Positions 60,010-64,000 of a DNA stretch of 64,000 bases are shown piece after piece. The notes under the pieces are model-generated. The model made no database searches and was not told where the DNA came from. It saw only the letters and a program-made list of their open reading frames with translations. The position numbers and the translations under genes are program-made. The number at the start of each line of letters is the position of its first letter. Within the stretch, counting starts at the first letter, position 1. This stretch comes from Pedobacter sp. (GTDB lineage: Bacteria; Bacteroidota; Bacteroidia; Sphingobacteriales; Sphingobacteriaceae), in NCBI GenBank assembly GCA_031119475.1, contig JAVHXV010000001.1, positions 248,001 through 312,000 of the forward strand. Direction: 5' to 3'.

Positions 60010-60939
60010 ATGAAGAAATATTTTCTTGTCCTGTTCTGTTTCATCAGTGCCTTGAGTGCAAAAGCACAGCAGGATGCCTTGTATACGCAATATATGTTCA
60101 ATACCTTGGCGGTAAATCCGGCCTATGCCGGAAGCCGTAACGTGTTGAGTGCCACTGCGCTTTTGCGTACACAATGGGTTGGGGTAGAGGGCGCACCAGA
60201 AACGCAGACCATCTCCTTTGATGCGGCCATGCCCAACAAAAGGGTAGGTTTGGGCATCCAGGTCTTTAACGATGAACTGGGGATTACCAAAACAACAGGT
60301 GCCTATGCCAGTTACGCCTATCGGATCCCTATGAACAAAGGAACCCTGGCATTTGGCCTGCAAGGTGGTTTTGCACAGTTCAGGGCCGATTTTTCTTCGG
60401 TGCAATTGAATACGGGAAGCCCGCTTGATGCCAGTTTTTCGCAGAACATTAACAAAACATTGCCCAACTTCGGTTTCGGTGTCTACTACAATACAGAGAA
60501 GTTCTACTTTGGAGTGGCCACACCGCACCTGCTCAACAACAGGTTTACCGATGAAAATTCTGTCGCCGTGAGCAATAACCTGATTGCCAAACAATACCTG
60601 CATGTTTTCATCACGTCGGGCTATGTGTTCAAACTTACAAATGACTTTAAGCTGAAACCATCCTTCCTGATCAAAGGCGTATTCGGTGCACCGATCCAGG
60701 CCGATCTAAGTGCCAGTTTATGGATTGCCGACCGTCTCAGCGTTGGCGGCCAGTACCGTACCGGCGATGCTTTCTCGGGATTGTTTGAGCTACAGGTGAG
60801 CGAGCAGTTCAGGGTAGGCTATGCTTACGACCATACCGTGACAAAATTAGGGAACTATAACTCTGGAAGTCATGAGATTATGCTGCGCTATGAATTCGGA
60901 TTTACCAAAGATAGGATCGTTGCCCCACGTTATTTTTAA
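60010..60939 (+). CDS. PorP/SprF-family type IX secretion outer-membrane protein
   Basis: 309 residues. Signal peptide MKKYFLVLFCFISALSAKAQ, then the typical PorP/SprF opening QDALYTQYMFNTLAVNPAYA, and amphipathic strands ending with the barrel-type RYEFGFTKDRIVAPRYF. SprF/PorP proteins help secrete or anchor type B CTD substrates. It lies 15 bp after the giant adhesin and 11 bp before the OmpA-like gene, so a dedicated secretion/anchoring partner is probable. Confidence 0.9.
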   Translation: MKKYFLVLFCFISALSAKAQQDALYTQYMFNTLAVNPAYAGSRNVLSATALLRTQWVGVEGAPETQTISFDAAMPNKRVGLGIQVFNDELGITKTTGAYASYAYRIPMNKGTLAFGLQGGFAQFRADFSSVQLNTGSPLDASFSQNINKTLPNFGFGVYYNTEKFYFGVATPHLLNNRFTDENSVAVSNNLIAKQYLHVFITSGYVFKLTNDFKLKPSFLIKGVFGAPIQADLSASLWIADRLSVGGQYRTGDAFSGLFELQVSEQFRVGYAYDHTVTKLGNYNSGSHEIMLRYEFGFTKDRIVAPRYF

Positions 60940-60950
60940 TTTATAATTAG

Positions 60951-63074
60951 ATGAGAAGATTATTTTCAATACTTATTCCTGTACTGCTGCTTTTTTCGTC
61001 CACAGCTACCTTCGCACAAAAAGAATATAAGGCCAAGGCGGTGTACAAGGCCAAAGCAGATACAGAATTTAAATTATTTAAATTCCGTTCAGCCGCAGAA
61101 ACCTATCTGCATACCGATACCACCGATGTACAGGTGATCCAACGCCTGGGCGAATGTTTTAAAGCTGTTAAAGATTACGGCCGCGCAGAATATTGGTTGA
61201 GGAAACAGGCCACCTATCCCAACCAGCCTGATCAGTTCTATCTTAATTTTGCCGAAATATTGGCGAATAACGGAAAATATAGCGAAGCCAGTGAATGGTA
61301 TAAAAAGTTCGCCGCAAAAAATCCAAACGATAGACGGGCAAAAAACCTATCGCTGATCGATGTGAAAGCTAACTATCTGAAGAAAGACTCGCTGGAATGG
61401 AATTTGTCATACCCAACCTTTAACACCAATAACGATGAGTTTTCACCGGTGTATTTTAAGGACGGGCTGATCTTTACCTCGAACAGGAGCAAAAAATGGG
61501 GCGTGACCAATACATTCGGATGGAACCAGACCCCATTTACGGACCTGTACATGACGCCTGATACCACCAAGCTCAAGTACATCAAGCCTGCAGATTATTT
61601 TTCAGATAGCCTGAACGTGCTCATCAAAAAAGCGAAGAAACAATATCTTCCGATTTCGGTAAATGACAATCGGGTATTGGGCGATGTTACCTACCCCAAA
61701 ACCTTGGCCAACATTGTGCTGCAACGTGATACGACCCCTATTATCTTGTTGGACGATCAGATCAATACCGCCCTGCACGATGGTCCGGCAACGCTGACAT
61801 CAGACCAACAGACCATGTTCTTTAACAGGAACCAGGTTAAGCCGAGCGATAAAAACAGCGATATCGGAATTTATCGACTGAACATGTTTTCAGCAAATTA
61901 TGTAGGTGGAAAGTGGTTTAACATCAAGCCTTTCCCATACAATAGCCTGGAGTATTCTACCGCACATCCGGCATTTACGCCTGATGGAAATACGTTATAC
62001 TTTGTTTCGGACATGCCTGGCGGATTTGGAGGAAAGGACTTGTATTACTCGCTCAAGGATGGAGACTCGTGGACCAAGCCCATGAACATGGGCCCTGAAA
62101 TCAATACCGAGGGCGATGAGACCTTCCCGTATATTGCACCGAACGGCGATCTTTATTTTGCTTCAAACGGATACACCGGATTGGGGGGGTTGGATATCTT
62201 TAAGGTAAAGCTGAACAACCACAAACCAGATGGTGAGATCAAAAACCTCGGTTATCCCGTCAACTCGACCAAAGATGATTTCGGGATCATCATGGACGGT
62301 AAGATGACAGCTGGATTTTTCAGTTCCAACCGATATGGCAGTGATGATATTTTTAGGTTTGATGTGAAGCCGATCCTGATCCAACTGGAAGGACTGGTAC
62401 AATCGGTTTATAATGATGCCAAGATTGGCGTAGAACGCGCCAAGGTTGAACTTACAACTGGCGGCATTACTGAAACAGTACTGACTGATAACATTGGTAA
62501 ATACCAGTTCAAGCTTGTGCCAAATGCCGAATATACGCTTGTTGCCAAAAAAGATGGCTTTACCAATATCGCCACTGGCAATGTAAGTACCATAGGCCTG
62601 AAAACCTCAAGTACCCTGCGTAAGGATTTCATGTTGCTGAAACCTGCGGCGACCATCCCAACCGTAAGTGAATGTGAAAAATATGCAAAGATCTTCAAGG
62701 TTGATAACATTTACTACGACCTCGATAAATATAATATCAGAAAAGATGCCGTTCCTGTGCTCGATAAGATTGTAGCCCTCATGAAAGCCTATCCGAAACT
62801 GACCGTAATCGCCGCTTCGCACACCGATAGCCGTGCTTCTTACGAGTACAATGTCAGGTTATCAAACAACAGGTCTATTTCAGCTATCAATTACCTGGTG
62901 AGCAAAGGCATAGACCGGAATAGGCTTTCGAAGGAATATTTTGGAGAGCGTAAGACCGTAAATGGCTGTGATGATGGGGTCAACTGTACAGAAGAACAAC
63001 AACAAATGAACAGACGTACAGAATTTTACCTATTTATCGATGGAAAAAATATTACCATGGACTGCAAACTTTAG
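60951..63074 (+). CDS. OmpA-family protein with PD40 propeller (T9SS-associated)
   Basis: 707 residues. Signal peptide about 1-22 (TATFAQ), a TPR-like helical region (about 30-145: FKLFKFRSAAETYLH, KYSEASEWYKKF), PD40/WD40-like repeats (about 160-430: AHPAFTPDGNTLYFVSDMPG, ETFPYIAPNGDLYFASNG), a carboxypeptidase-regulatory-like sandwich (about 480-560), and a C-terminal OmpA peptidoglycan-binding domain (NIYYDLDKYNIRKDA, HTDSRASYEYNVRLSNNR). This plan is common beside PorP/SprF genes and resembles PorE-type proteins that tether the T9SS to peptidoglycan. Confidence 0.9.
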   Translation: MRRLFSILIPVLLLFSSTATFAQKEYKAKAVYKAKADTEFKLFKFRSAAETYLHTDTTDVQVIQRLGECFKAVKDYGRAEYWLRKQATYPNQPDQFYLNFAEILANNGKYSEASEWYKKFAAKNPNDRRAKNLSLIDVKANYLKKDSLEWNLSYPTFNTNNDEFSPVYFKDGLIFTSNRSKKWGVTNTFGWNQTPFTDLYMTPDTTKLKYIKPADYFSDSLNVLIKKAKKQYLPISVNDNRVLGDVTYPKTLANIVLQRDTTPIILLDDQINTALHDGPATLTSDQQTMFFNRNQVKPSDKNSDIGIYRLNMFSANYVGGKWFNIKPFPYNSLEYSTAHPAFTPDGNTLYFVSDMPGGFGGKDLYYSLKDGDSWTKPMNMGPEINTEGDETFPYIAPNGDLYFASNGYTGLGGLDIFKVKLNNHKPDGEIKNLGYPVNSTKDDFGIIMDGKMTAGFFSSNRYGSDDIFRFDVKPILIQLEGLVQSVYNDAKIGVERAKVELTTGGITETVLTDNIGKYQFKLVPNAEYTLVAKKDGFTNIATGNVSTIGLKTSSTLRKDFMLLKPAATIPTVSECEKYAKIFKVDNIYYDLDKYNIRKDAVPVLDKIVALMKAYPKLTVIAASHTDSRASYEYNVRLSNNRSISAINYLVSKGIDRNRLSKEYFGERKTVNGCDDGVNCTEEQQQMNRRTEFYLFIDGKNITMDCKL

Positions 63075-63158
63075 GCAGCCAGTAAGACAGTTGGCATCTG
63101 ATTGAGCCCGGATGCCTGCTCGCTTGGTTAATTTGGAAACTAGGGCATATTATTAAGG

Positions 63159-63272
63159 ATGAAAACAAGAACAATAAAATGGCTAGCCGTTGCTGTGATC
63201 ATCATTGCCTTGATTACGCTCGTTATCATCGCTCTTGATCAGCTCAAGCTCGGAAATCTGTTTTCCAATTAA
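63159..63272 (+). CDS. 37-residue single-span membrane peptide
   Basis: ATG at 63159, TAA at 63270-63272, preceded by AAGGA (63155-63159). The product starts MKTRTIKWLAVAVIIIALIT, has one strongly hydrophobic helix (about 8-26) and ends DQLKLGNLFSN. It lies 84 bp after the OmpA-like gene and directly before a terminator, so it is probably the operon's last gene. No family known; it could be a small accessory subunit. Confidence 0.55.
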   Translation: MKTRTIKWLAVAVIIIALITLVIIALDQLKLGNLFSN

Positions 63273-63302
63273 TTCAAGCACCGTTGTATCTCAACGAAAA
63301 TA

Positions 63303-63327
63303 ATCCCACTACGGTGGGATTTTTTTA
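63303..63327 (+). terminator. Rho-independent terminator of the surface-protein operon
   Basis: ATCCCAC (63303-63309), loop TACG, GTGGGAT (63314-63320), followed by seven T in total. It lies 30 bp after the 37-aa gene. Confidence 0.8.
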
Positions 63328-63342
63328 TGCACATCTAAATAG

Positions 63343-63386
63343 GTAACTTTAAAGTTACTCATTCAATTGGGTAACTTTGAAGTTAC
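63343..63386 (+). promoter_or_regulatory. Two palindromic operators before the SRPBCC-ArsR operon
   Basis: GTAACTTTAAAGTTAC (63343-63358), a perfect 16-bp palindrome, and GTAACTTTGAAGTTAC (63371-63386), identical but for one central base. Their centres are 28 bp apart. The second lies between the -33 and -7 elements of the promoter, where a bound repressor would block RNA polymerase. The ArsR-type gene at 63842 is the obvious candidate binder. Confidence 0.75.
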
Positions 63387-63398
63387 GCATTATCTTTG
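63367..63398 (+). promoter_or_regulatory. Promoter of the SRPBCC-ArsR operon
   Basis: TTG (63367-63369), 21-bp spacer containing the second operator, TATCTTTG (63391-63398, exact TAnnTTTG). Start codon at 63415. Confidence 0.7.
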
Positions 63399-63414
63399 TT
63401 GAAATTGAAATGAG

Positions 63415-63840
63415 ATGGAAAATCAAATTGTACACCGGTGGTTCTTCCACCATCCGCCTGCAACGGTCTGGAAATACCTGACCGATGCCAAACTATTGGA
63501 ATCATGGCTCATGCCTTCAGATTTTAAATTACAGATAGGCCATCGGTTCACCTTTAGCGCACGCCCCATCCCAATTTTTGGCTTTGACGGAAAAATCTAT
63601 TGTGAAGTGCTGGACTTTGAGCCTTTAAGGCACCTTAGTTATGCATGGAGGGGGGGCAAAGGGAAAGATGTCAAGCTTGATTCTGTAGTAACATGGACTT
63701 TAACTGAACGGGAAGGTGGAACCGAACTGAACTTGTTGCACAGTGGTTTTGTGGGAATGAGAAATTATTTTCCTTATTTAGTCATGAACAAAGGCTGGCA
63801 AAAAATCCTAAAACGCCTGTCGCAGAAAATGGAAAGCTGA
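63415..63840 (+). CDS. SRPBCC-domain (AHSA1/START-like) protein
   Basis: 141 residues, cytoplasmic. The pattern [20 protein letters not shown] (strand and helix), [17 protein letters not shown] and [20 protein letters not shown] is characteristic of the AHSA1-type SRPBCC fold, a hydrophobic-ligand-binding helix-grip. Members are commonly paired with ArsR regulators, as here; the next ATG starts 1 bp after this stop. The ligand is unknown. Confidence 0.9.
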   Translation: MENQIVHRWFFHHPPATVWKYLTDAKLLESWLMPSDFKLQIGHRFTFSARPIPIFGFDGKIYCEVLDFEPLRHLSYAWRGGKGKDVKLDSVVTWTLTEREGGTELNLLHSGFVGMRNYFPYLVMNKGWQKILKRLSQKMES

Positions 63841-63841
63841 T

Positions 63842-64000
63842 ATGGCCCAATTAGATGTATTTCAGGTAATCGCCGATCCAAGTCGAAGGCAGATCCTTCA
63901 CTTGTTGTCAATTGATCAGCTACCGATCAATATCATTGCCAATAATTTTGAAATGAGCAGGCCTGCTGTCTCCAAGCACCTCAAAATATTGGCGGACTCA
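63842..64000 (+). CDS. ArsR-family transcriptional regulator, N-terminal part (cut by window edge)
   Basis: 53 codons before the window ends. [20 protein letters not shown] followed by an HTH ([20 protein letters not shown]) is the classic ArsR start; the [10 protein letters not shown] segment and SKHLKIL recognition helix are diagnostic. No Cys metal-binding motif is seen in this part. Members paired with SRPBCC proteins usually act as metal-independent repressors of their own operon. Confidence 0.9.
   Translation, partial: MAQLDVFQVIADPSRRQILHLLSIDQLPINIIANNFEMSRPAVSKHLKILADS

Overview
The window comes from a Bacteroidota chromosome, most likely Sphingobacteriaceae and Pedobacter-like. Evidence: promoters of the TTTG/TTG-N17-23-TAnnTTTG type, no need for strong Shine-Dalgarno sites, an outer-membrane protein with a carboxypeptidase-regulatory-like plug, PorP/SprF and a type B T9SS sorting domain, LytTR two-component genes, membrane-anchored AraC regulators and a FecI/FecR-type pair. 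No rRNA, tRNA, insertion sequence or CRISPR array was recognised. Genus is an inference.

Layout. 1-2417: a FecR-like anti-sigma (cut by the window edge) with its ECF sigma factor, a repeat-rich gap, and a small gene plus zeta-toxin-like kinase pair. 2528-6524: a glycan-degradation block (GH-A/GH5-like hydrolase, formylglycine sulfatase, GH43). 7038-17903: an ABC-F ATPase, two serine hydrolases, two tandem PqiA-like membrane proteins, a GH13 alpha-glucosidase and an EEP-family hydrolase. 18163-22763: a BlaI / M56 BlaR1-like / outer-membrane beta-barrel operon. 22918-24007: a hibernation factor, a 57-aa ORF and an XRE regulator.

24165-30783 is the most unusual part. It holds a LytTR response regulator, an antisense 48-residue Ser/Thr-rich peptide ORF without cysteine, a LytS-type histidine kinase, and a convergent full-length LanB-like dehydratase whose 3' end overlaps the kinase gene by 110 bp. 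Two membrane-protein genes are divergently transcribed from the dehydratase through interlocked promoters. I read this as a candidate RiPP (dehydrated peptide) locus wired into a two-component system; LanC and a dedicated exporter are not seen.

30828-33859 carries a YidR-like DUF3748 protein and a fucose-isomerase-like protein. 33969-43550 carries three large cytosolic-looking sensor kinases, including one with about nine 92-residue HAMP repeats and three receiver domains. 43778-45958 holds two adjacent membrane AraC-type regulators. 46634-63272 is a surface-protein operon: a PKD-like repeat protein, a 2928-residue T9SS substrate with 21 CshA-type fibril repeats, PorP/SprF, an OmpA/PD40 protein and a 37-residue membrane peptide, closed by a terminator. 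63415-64000 begins an SRPBCC-ArsR operon with two palindromic operators.

Between genes, nearly every gap carries short tandem arrays with a 7-bp (sometimes 8-bp) period, of different sequence in each gap and often starting at the upstream stop codon, together with dispersed palindromic and CCACAAAG-type repeats.
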